Positions 47,511 through 59,399 of a stretch of 64,000 bases of DNA are shown here, in pieces; within the stretch, counting starts at the first letter, position 1; each line of letters starts with the position of its first letter. The translations under genes and the position numbers were made by a program. The notes under the pieces were generated by a model. The model did not search any database, was not told the origin of the DNA, and worked only from the letters and a program-made list of their open reading frames with translations. The stretch spans positions 1-64,000 of the forward strand of contig QNGE01000936.1 in the NCBI GenBank assembly GCA_008508345.1, given 5' to 3'. The DNA is from Paragonimus westermani (Eukaryota; Platyhelminthes; Trematoda; Plagiorchiida; Troglotrematidae).

Positions 47511-47637
47511 TTCAGCGATTGATGCACGGGTCCGAGGCAGCGGCCCAATGCTACCGGATCCAGTCGGTTTTCCTTGCTCGATGTCAGCGGGTTTCTCTTG
47601 ATCTGAAGGGCGATCACTGAAAACAAGCTGTAGCACT
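47511..47637. repeat. Unit of the 128-bp repeat between two LINE ends
   Basis: GATTGATGCACGGG ... CCGGATCCAGTCGGTTTT ... GATCTGAAGGGCGATCACTG matches 41878-41990 on the other side of the LTR element. Its position between two opposed CR1 3' tails suggests it is either a satellite target or part of a larger unit. Confidence 0.6.
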
Positions 47638-47699
47638 GCTCTTGGGGATTACAATGAATACCAAGAACTTAGTAAGATTATCCACATAATGCAATTTTA

Positions 47700-50600
47700 G
47701 ACAATTGACAATCAAGCAAAGCTCAAAAACGATCCCTAGAAGCGCTCCGGACGACGTCAGACGAAAGTCCGTTCCAATAGTTAATAACACTGTAAGGAAG
47801 GAACAGTTGCCTGAGAACGGCATAAGAACGGTCGTCATCATTCGCTACAGTGAGGAACTGTTCTACAAGACCTGCTCTAAAGAAGTGTGTGAGTATTGAA
47901 TCACTGCGGTGTCCTCAAATTTCAAGTGGGTACAGGTCAAGAATTTCAAGTCGAGACTCGTAAGTAACATCGTTCAGGCCCGCGACCACCTTGGTAGCCG
48001 CGCGCTGGACACGCTCAACGGCTAATGTCTTTATTCAGGCCGGTATACTCGACCTGATTGGCATACTCAAGGAGTGCTCTTATATGAATCACGTTAAGAG
48101 TTTGAAAAGCTTTCTTGTCCATGCGGGGGAAAGTGCGCCTAATCATCATAAGAGCGGCAAATCCCTTTTTACCGCCATCTCATCGTGATACGTGAAGGAC
48201 AAGTAAGACGGCAACCAGATGCCCAGATCTTTTTTCAGATCGATTCTCATGACATCTACTGTGCTAGATGCGTTATGAATCGGGGGCATCGCCATAATCT
48301 CCATCGAGTGACATGTGAGCGCAATTACTGTCATTTAGTGGGAGACTCCAACCGTCCGACCAGCGCTCGATCGAGTCAAGATCAATTTGTAGTGCACTGA
48401 GATCAGTGGCATTTCACATTTTTAGGTCGTCTGCGTATAATAGGACGTCGCTGAAAATATTGTTTGGAAGGTCGTTGATGTAAATGAGGAATACTAAAGG
48501 TCCTAGCACTGACCTTTGGGAAACTCCCGTAGAGATGATAGAGGGAGACGGAAGGTCTGATCCGGTCTCTACACTAAAAGTTTTATTATCAAGAAAAGAG
48601 GCAATCCAGCAAAGAACCTCTCCTTGAATACCGTAGGCTTCCAGTTTGTGTTTCAGGGGGCCGTGTGGGACACGGTCAAAAGCCTTAGCGAAATCAAAGA
48701 AGATAGCATCAGGGATGAGGCCATTGTCTTTGGCCTCCGTCAGACTAATTGTGAAAATAAGCACTTTTTATGCATGGCCGATTAGGAAGGAAGCCATGCT
48801 GGGTGGGAGAGAAAAGATTACTTGATAAGAAGTGATTGAGTATGGCGCGCTTTAGTAGGCGCTTCACTATTTTGCACGGGATGCTAGTGAGGCTGATTGG
48901 CCGATAACTAGCCGGAGAGTGCCGGTCACCCACTTAAAATATGGGTGTGACCGTCGCCTCCTACCATGCGCTAGGGAGGATGCTAGTTTGGGGGTGTTTG
49001 CTTAAACAACTTATAAAGAGATTCAGCCAGACTAACAGCTGCGTCCTTGAGTATTTTGGGATGGATCATATCAGGACCCATTGCACTCTATGGATTAACC
49101 TTGAGTGAAAGGTTTTCAACATCTAGCACAGAAAACTCAGCGGCCACGAGTGGCTGCCTGAACTTCTGCAGCAGTAGGACAGAATACCTGCTGAGGGATG
49201 CAACGTTGTAGACTGCTGAGTAGTATTCCCTGAATAACTCGGCCACAACTGGGGAGTCAGATGAAGTCTCACCTTTGGGCATTCGTGAAGAACTAGTTGA
49301 AATTTTGTTCTTTCTCAGTCGTCGCATATGCATAAATAAGATGTTTTTGTTCACGCGGGCCTTTAGGAGGATCTTCTCTCATACGAGTTTGGCGTGTCCG
49401 CGGATTTCCCGCCTACACCTTTTTCGGGCAATATGAACGCGCTTAGATCCTCTGAGTTCCCCGTAAGCTTATGCTGCCCGAATAACTAATAACTGTTATC
49501 AAGAAGACGACGTACCCTGCGTGGAAGGAGTGGCCGATAAGAAAAAAATGCACAGTTAGCGCGGTATAAAAAATCATCCGCTTTCTGAATTGCGCTTTGA
49601 AACGTGTGATAGTTCTGGTCCACGTAGTCCAGGTCAAGAAGAAGTGAACTTAGGTAGGTTTTCAGGCCGTTAAAATCTGCCTGAATAAAGGTTCGAACTG
49701 TGGACCATCTTGATGGCTGTCGTAATCAGTGACAGATAAGATCAATGGCTAACAGAAAGTGGTCACTCTGTCCAAGTGGCGGATTGATGATCACTCTGTC
49801 TACCAGGTGGCTCTCATTAGTGATGACTAAGTCGAGCAGATAAGGAATCTGACCAAAACGATGCCGCATCGGTCGGTGACGTGCTGTGACCACGCTTTCC
49901 GACGTGTCGACGTCGATAAGGAAGTCGAGAACCCACTTTCGCGGTCCTGGTGGGAAACTGATGTCCAGTTTATCTTGGGTGCATCTAAGTCACCCATAAT
50001 AAGCAGATGGGTAAAGCGTTGTAGACCTAGGAAGCTTTTCAGGCTCACCAGAAGGGTGTCGTCGCCGGAGACGTCTGATGAAGGAGAACAATAAATAACC
50101 CCCGACAGGAGTGAGTCTCGCAACGCGTTGGTAGCCGAAGCCACAGAGCGTAACATCTACCAGAGGACTGGAAGCCACCAATAATTGTGGGTTTCAGGAG
50201 ACACTGCTGAAGAAAAATCGCAGAACCCCCCATTCTCCCTCGGACAGAATCGGTTCGGCAAACTGGAAGACCCTGGACACTCAGTTCACTGTCACTGATA
50301 TCACCTGTGAACCAGGTCTTCGTGAAGGCGAACATGTGTGTTTGGGTGTCATAAGTTAACTGTCTGATTCCCGATAATGTATTGAACAGACTCAGACAGT
50401 TCATGTACATGCATCTGAAAGCTACTTCCCCGCTGGATTCCGCGAGAAAATAGAAAGGATGGTGTGAGGAAGAGCCTGGGAAGGAAGGCCCAGAATTAAA
50501 GGGGGTGGTGGGGCTGGACTCGGTCTGTTCTTCCGAGTTGTTCTGACAGCCCCCCTTCGAGGCTGTGGGCGCGACATCACCGCCTGTACGTAGGTCAGCG

Positions 50601-50704
50601 ACCCTACCGAGCGTTTGATCAGCATTCTTGGCGTCGCCACTTGCGACCTCTGCGCCCCCGTCAAATTCCGCTGCTTGGGAGGTTGTTTGGAATTTTTCAC
50701 CCAC
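47700..50704 (-). pseudogene. ORF2 of the CR1-type LINE (endonuclease, RT)
   Basis: Endonuclease: CMYMNCLSLFNTLSGIRQL, then FTKTWF where the family has T-E-T-W (50312-50323), so the metal-binding Glu is now Lys. SDSELSVQG follows, then LLSGVIYCSPSS and LIMGDLDAPKINW (usual G-D-F-N-A-P). RT: MGDRHSPASYRPISLTSI, KAFDRVPHGPLKHKLEAYGI, STGVSQRSVLGPLVFLIYIN, YADDLKM (catalytic pair kept, about 48425-48440). The C-terminal part is in pieces near 48330-47640. It nicks DNA and primes reverse transcription from the nick. Several frameshifts make it non-functional. Confidence 0.88.
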
Positions 50705-52057
50705 GGAAAATTTGACTTCTTCATTTGCTGGGTGCGGGGTTTGGAAGACGGCAATGGGCGCGGTGTTATGGGGCTACTGGAAGAAATATTGATAGAAGTG
50801 GGCCATATTGGTACTGTTTGAGTTGCAGGAGACAGCCCTAACAAGCTGCTTCCGTTCCCAGTTCTTGAAAGGAAGAGCTTTCTGCTAGGCAGTTTGGTGG
50901 GTCTCGGGGCGAGCACCTCTGAAGACGGCTTTCGCGGCGGTCGTTGCAACCACCATGCAGACGATGCCTCCGCCTTCCAAAACAGGCACAGGGGTCTGAA
51001 GTGATACTACTAGAGCATAAACTACGACTTCAGTCCCAAGTTGTAGCTTCTGGTCTGCCATGATTTGTGACTTAGTCTTAGTCCGCTGTTCGCGTCTCGC
51101 TCTCTTTTGCCTGGAGCGGTCGAAAGATACGCCTATCAGATGGGCGTTGGCGGACTTCGAAGCCTCTGTTTTTCCCACCACTACCTCGGGGATGAGCATG
51201 GCTGGTAAAGTTACCAAAGGGCCAAGTGACATTTTGGTTGTCTCAGCCGGCAGCCTACTCGCAAGTACCAGGTTTGTGCCGTCCGGGGAGAAGGAAGCCT
51301 CTAGGACTGTTTTAGCTAGCTCGGTTGGAGAAGAGGTTATAGGGAATCAGCCCCATAAAACAACTTTCTTTACCCTGAGTGCGTTTTCCTACATTTTTAC
51401 TGCCGCCTCCTCTATGTGTGCAGTTGATAGGGCAACTGCTTTCTTGGTGATTGCAACACCAGGAAGAGCAAGCGCTATATACTCATTCAGAGAATTCAGT
51501 TCCAGTTTTATTTCCGACAGAGTCCGTTCGTACTCCTCTATCTTATTCTCAATGGAAGAAATGGAAAGAGATACAGAGCTGATAAGAGCCTCGCATTTAC
51601 AGTCGCAGGTTTTCTGCGTCACTCCACTTGACGTGGCGCGTGTTACACCAGTCAGCTGCGGAGCGGTGCTTCGGCTCTCGTTGAACCTGGAACTTATACA
51701 GGTGTAAACGAGAGACGAAGGAGTTAGCTGTTTGTACTGCTGTTCGTTAAGACCAGTGCACTTGAAGTGATACCACTTCTGACACTGGTGGCACTGCATG
51801 TCGTTTTGTACGGACATTTTACATCCATACCGGCCGCAAGCGCTTGTTGCTACAGACCGTGTCTGCTGGGTTCCAGCACTGCTAGATCTGACACGGGTCA
51901 CTGTCGACAAGGATGAGCAATATGCAAGGAGGCTAAAAAATAGTACGGGTACTATCAAACACGAATAATTCAATACCCACTGGGTTATGCTATTCGACAA
52001 AGAATAGCAATGATCGTTCACATTTTTTGATGCACTGGGCACCAAGATAGCAAACAT
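50430..52057 (-). pseudogene. ORF1 of the CR1-type LINE, PHD finger protein
   Basis: Near 51830-51710 the frame reads CGRYGCKM, MQCHQCQKWYHFKC, VYTC, a Cys4-His-Cys3 PHD-like zinc finger, as in CR1-group ORF1 proteins. Then CDCKCEALISS begins a coiled-coil-like stretch (SSIENKIEEYERTLSEIK). Later pieces (51232-50885 and 50949-50422) hold a basic region (RQKRARREQRTK) and a Pro/Ser-rich tail. Stops and shifts separate the pieces. It probably bound the element RNA. Confidence 0.8.
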
Positions 52058-52099
52058 TGAATGGACAATGACAGTGAAGAAATTTATACCAAATTTCTA

Positions 52100-53496
52100 G
52101 TTACCCGCGCTTGTTACATTCATTGAAAACATTGAAAACAGAAAGTTACATCAGAGGTTGCATTCAGTACTGAAAACAGAGCAAAAAAACTTATCCGTAA
52201 ATGTCGTAGAAAGGTGAGAATCTGATAACACTTCAGGACCGTACTTAGAAGGGCAAGTGGCAACCTCTAATGGTGAGTTATTCCAGCTGTTGATCACCCC
52301 TTAAGAAAAAGCTCGTTCAGGGGTGGGCCGCCGTCGAAACTTGTAGAGATTTTTGTCATGGCCGCTTCGACGGTTATTAGTTACCCAGGTAAAGAATTAC
52401 TGCACGAAATTCATGCTAAAGAGAAAGTATACGACGTCTGACACACTGCAAAGTCTTCGAAAGTCAAGCGGGCAAAGATTAAGAATTTCAAGACGAGACT
52501 CGTAAGAAAAATGCCGCAAGCCACTAAACATTTTGGTGGCTACTCGCTGGACACGTTCAATGGCGAGTATGCCCCTCTTCGAATCGGTGTGTGCCAGTCG
52601 ATTGGCATACTCAGGTAATAATCTTATATAGGCCACGTAAAGCGATTAGAAGGCATGCTTGTCTATGCGGCGAAGGACTTTCTAACATCCCAGGAGTGCT
52701 ATATCCCTCCCCGGCGGCCATCTACTGGTAATAAGAGAAAGATGGACCAAACGATAGTCAAACCCCTGCGCCTATTTCCGTGATAATCGTTACACTGTGT
52801 GCAATGTGTACGGCGAACGTATTCCCGAAGTCTCCTTCAGATGACATTTGTTCACACTTGCTGTCGTTTAGAAGGAAACTAGTCATCCGACTAACAATCA
52901 AGACGGCCAAGGTCAATCTGTAATTCATTGGACCACAGACCTTCCAGATTTTTGAATCGTCAGTGTGAAGGAGAGTGCTGCTAGGAGTGAGGACTAGAAG
53001 AACATTTGTGTCTACCAGGAACAGTGGGCGACCGAGTACTGATCCTTGAGGTTCTCCAGTAAGAGTAAGGAAGGTCCGGTCCCTTTTATAACCTCAAATT
53101 TCTGTTCCGACAAAGGATGTAATCCAGTGCAGAACCTATCCTTAGATGAAATAAGCCTCTTGTTTGTGTACCGAAGGACCATGTGAAAGACACCCGAGAG
53201 CTTTGGCAAGTCGGATAATGGGTCAGAAATATAGCCAGTTAACCCCTGGAATGCTAATAATCAAGATTAACATGTTGGCTATGCATGACAGGTCTGGGAA
53301 AAAGGTTACGCTGAGTACAGCAAAAAGTTCATTTGGGAAGTAATGCTTGAGGAGGGCGGGTTTTAACAGACGCTCCATTATCCCACATTGGATGCTCGTG
53401 AGGGCGACCGGCTGAAAACTAGCAAAAGATCGTCGATCGTTCAACTTAAACTCGACTGCAGCAGTAACCCCTGTCCATGCCTCCGCGAATTGTATG
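52100..53496 (-). pseudogene. Second CR1-type LINE, 3' part
   Basis: Minus-strand blocks in order from 53490: AAVEFKLNDRRSFASFQPVAL, RLLKPALLKHYF, a poorly preserved RT palm at 53209-53012 (LHPLSEQKFEV), and the thumb at 52636-52397 (YIRLLPEYANRLAHTD, ERVQRVATKMFSGL, LCPLDFRRL). It is older than the neighbour at 47.6-52.1 kb. Its 5' side ends exactly where copy B of the 1.59-kb unit begins. Confidence 0.8.
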
Positions 53497-55089
53497 AAAA
53501 GTAGGCAGAGGCAATTAGGTTTGAAGTGTAAATGCAGGGACCGTATAGACACAGACACCTTACAAATATCATCTATGAAGGAAGCATCGATGGCACCCAT
53601 CGTGCGCTGATGAACAGAATGAATTATTTGCCATCGAAAATAAACGTTTACGGATATGTCGAAAATGTATTCAGGAAATACTGATGACAGTCTACAAGAT
53701 AAAGCTCTCTGGAGGAGAACAGTGGACTTATGGGGACAGCTCCCCACTACTTTCTTTCGAAAGCTACCACGCCAGATCCCCACTGGATGCGTCAGTCCCC
53801 TCCAACTTACCCAAATTTACTTCCTCTCACAGACTATGCGCTAACCTCAGTTCGTCTTTTTACAAGTTCGCCTAGGGCAGCTATCGACGAAATTCCCGAG
53901 ATTAAATCGTTTCACACTTAAATGCCGAACACTCCAGTCGGTCGTTTCTTGAAAGAACAGCAGAAAGGCCTTCTTTCGGCAGAGAGTAAGACCAAACGAA
54001 TCCAGATTTAATGATAGCCTGATTGGGCTTCTATCTTTTCAGTCTTAGCATATTTTCGATATTTATTCCGTTAAGGTGCAATATCCCTGATTTTCAGGAC
54101 GATTCGACATCAAGAAAATCAAGGGGACAAACGGACGCTACAGTAATAAAAAGGCCAGCTGCTAATCGGTCAGCTACATCACAGGCTGTTGCAGCTCCTA
54201 GGAGCCACTTGTAAAATGCCCCTCTTTTGAGCTTGTAATCCAAAGGATCCGCTGATGTCCGTTCAGCAATCCAAACACTCAAAGTTTGCATCCACATCCA
54301 GCATTTTACTCCGGTCAGCTCAATTATTCCCGGCTTGATCGATTATTTGGTCACACACCAATGCAACCGTTCAGAAGTACAGAGAAACGAATCGCCCCCA
54401 TGGAATTCCAGCGAAATTTATGGCCACGAGTCTACGGAACTTAGGTTCCCGAGTAACGTACCATGCGCCCTATGGGTTTACTTCTCCGAAAATTGCAATG
54501 CCTGTGGAATCTGCGAGGGATGCGTTGCCAAGACATTCCCAGCAGGAGTCTAGTGTTGCTCAATCACCAAAGAATACAACGCTCCTTCCATCTCTTAGTG
54601 ACAAGTGATTTCAAAACACTAAATAGAACATGTCACCAAATTAGTAGTTTCACCGCGAATAGGAATTGTTGACCTCATTGTCGATACTGGAACGGTAAAA
54701 GACGTGGACGTGACATGGCGCCGATATGTAGCACATTCGATCTGGCCAGATTCATTCAGATTTCCATCGCTAATGAGAAGCGACTAATTTGGGATGGGAT
54801 ATCACCGATAAGAGATGTCTGGTGGACAGAGTGATAACCAAACCGCCTCTCAGACACATTGAGCATTCATCACTCGCTTCCCAGCTTATCTGCCCCCGGT
54901 TGGGACAAGATCAGAAATGTCCATGCTTTAAAACATCAATCAACTGCCTGGGAAGCAGACTCGATTCACTCTTTCCTGAATGCGTTTCTTTGAGCTAGAA
55001 CTGCGTGCGCTTAAAAATACAACTCAGAATGCAACTTGACAGTGTATAATGAGAGAATTATGTATTGTCAATTGTTGCCCACCCATTCC
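53497..55089. repeat. 1593-bp duplicated unit, copy B
   Basis: Same orientation and length as 30073-31665, with about nine substitutions noticed, clustered around 54535-54596 and 55047-55083. The left flank is LINE sequence and the right flank is unrelated to copy A's flank, so the edges of the unit are well defined. No coding function is assigned. Confidence 0.9.
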
Positions 55090-55291
55090 GCGCACAATTT
55101 ATTGCCTCCTCTTCCCAGCTTCTTGATTTTCAGCTTTGAAATAATGGTGCTTTGCGCTGAATGTATCAAACACATGGCTGACAGATGTCCTTTCAAGAAG
55201 GATTTATATAATTGTTTTTGGCTGCGTTGAAATCACCCGTGGCGAGAAGACGGAATAAACGTTGTGCAGACGGGAACGATCTACCTTGAAA

Positions 55292-55292
55292 N
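55292..55292. other. Ambiguous base N
   Basis: A single N in CTTGAAANTCAAACC, in non-repetitive-looking sequence just right of copy B. Probably a consensus or polishing ambiguity. Confidence 0.95.
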
Positions 55293-55925
55293 TCAAACCT
55301 CATCAATCTCAAAATGACGCAACAAACCTTGACAGACTCAACAACACCAGTAAGTGCTGTGTCACAATCGAAAGTCCGGAGTTTGGGCCTGATTGCGTCT
55401 CATTTTTCTGGAGAGACAAATTCCTCTCTGGCATTTACCATTGGTAACTTCCGACTTAGGAAAGCATCGCAACCACCATACTTCCGCAGGAGGATTCTGT
55501 TCAGCAAAGTGAGTGAACGAGTACATGTTCACCCTCATTAATATTTGCGGGAAGCAGAGAGAATATGAGGGATAGTGTCGTGGATCATTTACCTGATTTT
55601 AAGTGGTTTGTTTGAAAGGTGCAAACACTTAGTGCACGCACACAATGGCTAATTCTTCGTTTGGGTAGCTGCCTCTGGCGTGGGTGTGGGGACGCGGGTT
55701 TACCGTTTCGGGAACACTTGTACCTCATTGGACGTGGGGAGTGGGACTCCTGCGTTAGGTTGAAGCTTGAAGTAAACCATGATGCATGCCATTACACCAA
55801 TACGCTGAGATCGCCTCTGCTGTTCTAGGAATAAGCGATCTAGTGCGACGTTTCAAATTAACATGAGTTTTCTTCATTTCATACATTTCCTTCGACAGTT
55901 CCTCGTGCTACTTCCACGAATAACA

Positions 55926-56462
55926 TCAAAAGAAGTCCCAGCGATTTCTCAGTAACTTCGGAATAAAGTCTGCTGGCAGAAACCAAGCTTTTAAAAGAAA
56001 AAGGCCGGGTAATACCGCTTTGGCCCACTCACTCGGAGAGAACGTGGTTGGAAACCGTCCCCGCAACTCAAGCCTCCTCACGCGGAATGCTCTTCCCACA
56101 GTTGTGGTGACATTTTTATAATGTGCAGTGAATAAAGCCATTGCCTTACGAGCAGTCGTAACATCCAGCAGTGCAAGCGCACTACACTCATTCAATGAGC
56201 TTACATTTGACCACATGTCGAATAGAATGTTCGGTGAGTCGACGAGAACTAAGTCTACCGTAGCCATGTACATTTCATTAAAATTCACAGACGCTTCATT
56301 GCTACACACAAACGCCTCTTGTTTCTGTTCACTGGGTGTGGCGAGCAGTGGGACGAGTAAGGACCAAGACGGTGCGCAACTTTTGCAAAAGCGACGACAA
56401 ACAAACGGTCCCTCTGAGGAAGTGGGTAAGGCGTGCTCGTTCTTCACAAGGTCATTACACAT
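55926..56462 (-). pseudogene. CR1-type LINE ORF1 relic
   Basis: Open for 178 codons. The part reading VSSLNECSALALLDVTTARKA and ALFTAHYKNVTT lines up with LNSLNEYIALALPGVAITKKA and ALSTAHIEEAAV of the ORF1 at 51.4-51.6 kb, and the neighbouring SPNILFDMW fits the coiled-coil region. The PHD finger is reduced to a few Cys residues. The plus-strand frame over the same bases is a shadow. Confidence 0.7.
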
Positions 56463-56469
56463 AAAGTTG

Positions 56470-59380
56470 TATCAGCGAATGCGCGTCTGGCACACGCAGT
56501 TCTGAACAGACATGCAGCCGTCGAATCAGCAAAAATACACAATACCTCCAATCCCTCAGTGCTGCTGAATCTCTTGCTTTTCACAGTTTTATAACTCGTG
56601 GAAATAAACGGTAAAGATTGACGTTACAAAAAATGATCTGTAACGGGGACAAAATGAGAGACGAGGGAATAGTGGAAACGAAAAAATATCTAATCAGATA
56701 ATAATCCATGAGAAAAATACTTTTGGCAGCAGCGAATTTTGTATGAACTTTGGTATTATTGCCACCAAAGGGCGACTGTAAAAGGACTACGATGACAGCA
56801 CGAAAATTTCGATTGAACTTTGAGTTACCCACGCATTGAGTTATCCACACACATTGGGGATTTACTAAGAAGTGCCGCCGTTTCTCTATGAAATACGCTC
56901 GCTATTTAGTCGGCGTAAATCACGAGGATGGTTCACGGCAGTGTTGGGAATATATACATTTGAGAATTTGCAACTATTTGCAAGCCAGTGCATGTTTCCA
57001 TGTCAGGCTCATATGTGGGACCAAAGAGAAATATACTGAGAATGGTTTGTCATTATAACTCATCTTCGCGAACAATGTTACGTAAATATTCAATGGGGCG
57101 TTTCTCACTCATATGAGATTAATGACCGCACAGTCTTTACTTTCTTCAGCTAAAGTGCAATGCAGTTCTTGCTCGTTATTGTCATAACCGAATTTTAGCT
57201 CTTGTGCGTTATCTCTATACGCTATCGTTTTATCAATTTAATGGGATATATCAGGCGGTCCACAATGTGAACAAAATATGGGTTTGAATTACCGAATACA
57301 CACTATTTCCATCTGGGTTTGGAATTGCTAGTAGATCGTTCCAACATGCACTGTCGCGTTCGTCACGCTATAGAAAACATTCGTGCTAACATTCCTTTTG
57401 CTGGGTTGAAGTCTGCTGACTGTCATGCACCCAAGTTTACAGCAGGCACTTGTGAACGTTTCTTTCATGCAACCTCAGACCTCAGGTAATCTTGTGCAAA
57501 GGCAAGTCTTTTATTAAACACCTGATGTTAACGATGCTGAACCAATGCTGTAAGGCAGCTTTTTCTAACGAGTTTGAGGTCGGGTTGTTTAAAGCAACGC
57601 TTCTGGGGTTGAGTTCAACTAACTCTAACAAGCTATGAGATAACAAATGCCTTAAGTACTGTCGAACGGAAGAACCCTAAGGAAAACTACCCGGAAGCGG
57701 CTGATACAAAACGTGTGGCCGACTGACTACACACAGTTCGTCCTATAGGGAATCTCGTCGTAATTTTGACACGGTTGATTTTTGGCGGCATAATGCTGAC
57801 AAGGTCGGTATAGTATACTATATGGTCCGTCTTATGAATACTTGAGTCCGTTATCTCCTGTCCTTTAATTACTGGCGTCTGTGATGGGAACACTGAACGG
57901 GAAGACGTGAACATTTTACCCTTTTTGGATTCATCAGCAAGCCGCGGGATATTTGATCGGAAATTATACCGTTTGCAAGGGTCACACCGAACACTAGTCT
58001 GAAGGCTACCGCCTGTGATACGCCAGCTCGTAGCCTGTCAAACGATTACGAAGTCACGGGACTTATCATGGCTGTGGTAAACATATCCAAAAAGGACTTT
58101 ACTTCAACTCCCAACTTACGTTCGCCTCAACTACTGCTCACGCAAGAGCAATCACCTCTCATTATGCACCATGTCCAGCAATCCTCTTTCATTCTCCCCA
58201 GTCCTCATTGACGCAGTACTTTGTTTTCCAAAAAACTACACATCCTATGCGTGCTTGGGTGACCAACTACGGGACTTTAGGATTCTCACTACTGAACAAC
58301 CTCACCGGTTCCCAAGCAGTCAACCGCATTGCTAACAGAATGCTATGGTGTTGAACGATCTGGGTCCGTGAATTTTTGCGAATGACGTTGGGTATTCGGC
58401 TTCGGTTAAGGGAATGCAAGTGATCGTGAATAGTTTCATCTGGGCCCCGTGGATTTTAGAGGCATTTCGGGCGATTCATAGCATGAGAACTTTCTGAACG
58501 TTTCTCTAACTATTAGTATTATTTGCCACCTTCCTTCCCACCTTAGCTATCATGCAATTTTTAGCTGGTCGGTCTTCGTTCTTCTGTACTATTTCCCCCC
58601 TATACGTTCAAGGTAGGTATATGTGAACTGTTTATTCCTCGCTTCATTTTTCTGACAGTGTTTTGAAACGCAGTGCCGTGGAACCATTCTCAGCACTCCC
58701 ATTTGAATCCTTCATGTGCACTGTAAAATCTCCGGCCCACGGTCCGACCAGACTTGTTAACCACGCTTAGGTGCAGTGGCTCGAATGGTTGTACCAGACC
58801 CCTGTAAGCGGTGGTCCTGATTTGCTTTCAGATATCGATATGCCAGTAACAATTCCAAAACTTCGTTAACTTTTTTCGAGAGATTGGGTTTTGTTTACTA
58901 ACGTTCACTTCAGGAATGTCCTCCGCGCAATATTTTCTCGCACTGTTGGTAATATACCTCGTTCTGGTAACTAGGATTGTACAGCTGAGTATGTTGACTT
59001 TTTCGGACTTGCTGGTGTTCTGTCGACTCACAGTCCGCAGCCGAAAAATTTGCACGTTCACACTGATTACAACCAGCGAAGGAACCCTCATGCCACGTGC
59101 ATCATGAATAATGGCGATGTTTTTGCCTTTCATGACGGACATATGTCCATTTTACTTTCTCGCAAGTGACCGACTACCGTACATTTCTTCAGCACGGTTA
59201 AAGATTTCTGTTAATATATAAAACGTTCTCATTCTAGATAAGCGTCTTCTCAACGATTAACAGTCAAGACCACGTATCTTGTGCTTACACATCGCGGAAA
59301 AAGGATGGGATTGCAAACTGGCTAAACATATCTGATCAGCCACTCCGGAAATTTGTCAACTTGAACTGGCATCGCCACGT
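56470..59380. other. No recognisable gene
   Basis: Short frames only. A plus-strand stretch near 57360-57490 reads FAGLKSADCHAPKF and could be an exon ending at a GTAATC donor (about 57488), but support is too thin to call. No repeats of the families above were noticed. Confidence 0.35.
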
Positions 59381-59399
59381 GAATATTCCCATTTTCGCG

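Larger units (their letters stand above)
47638..52060 (-). mobile_element. CR1-type LINE, near full length, inactive
   Basis: On the minus strand: ORF1 with a PHD-type zinc finger (about 52057 to 50430), ORF2 with AP endonuclease (about 50704 to 49400) and RT (about 48950 to 48400), C-terminus to about 47700, and a 3' tail with GGTATTC and AATCCCC at 47638. Both ORFs are broken by stops and shifts. This is the reference copy against which the other LINE fragments in the window were recognised. Confidence 0.88.

Noticed and set aside
51060..51707. Plus-strand open frame of 215 codons
   Set aside because: It lies antisense to the LINE ORF1 (PHD finger and coiled-coil region) and shows no motif of its own; a shadow.
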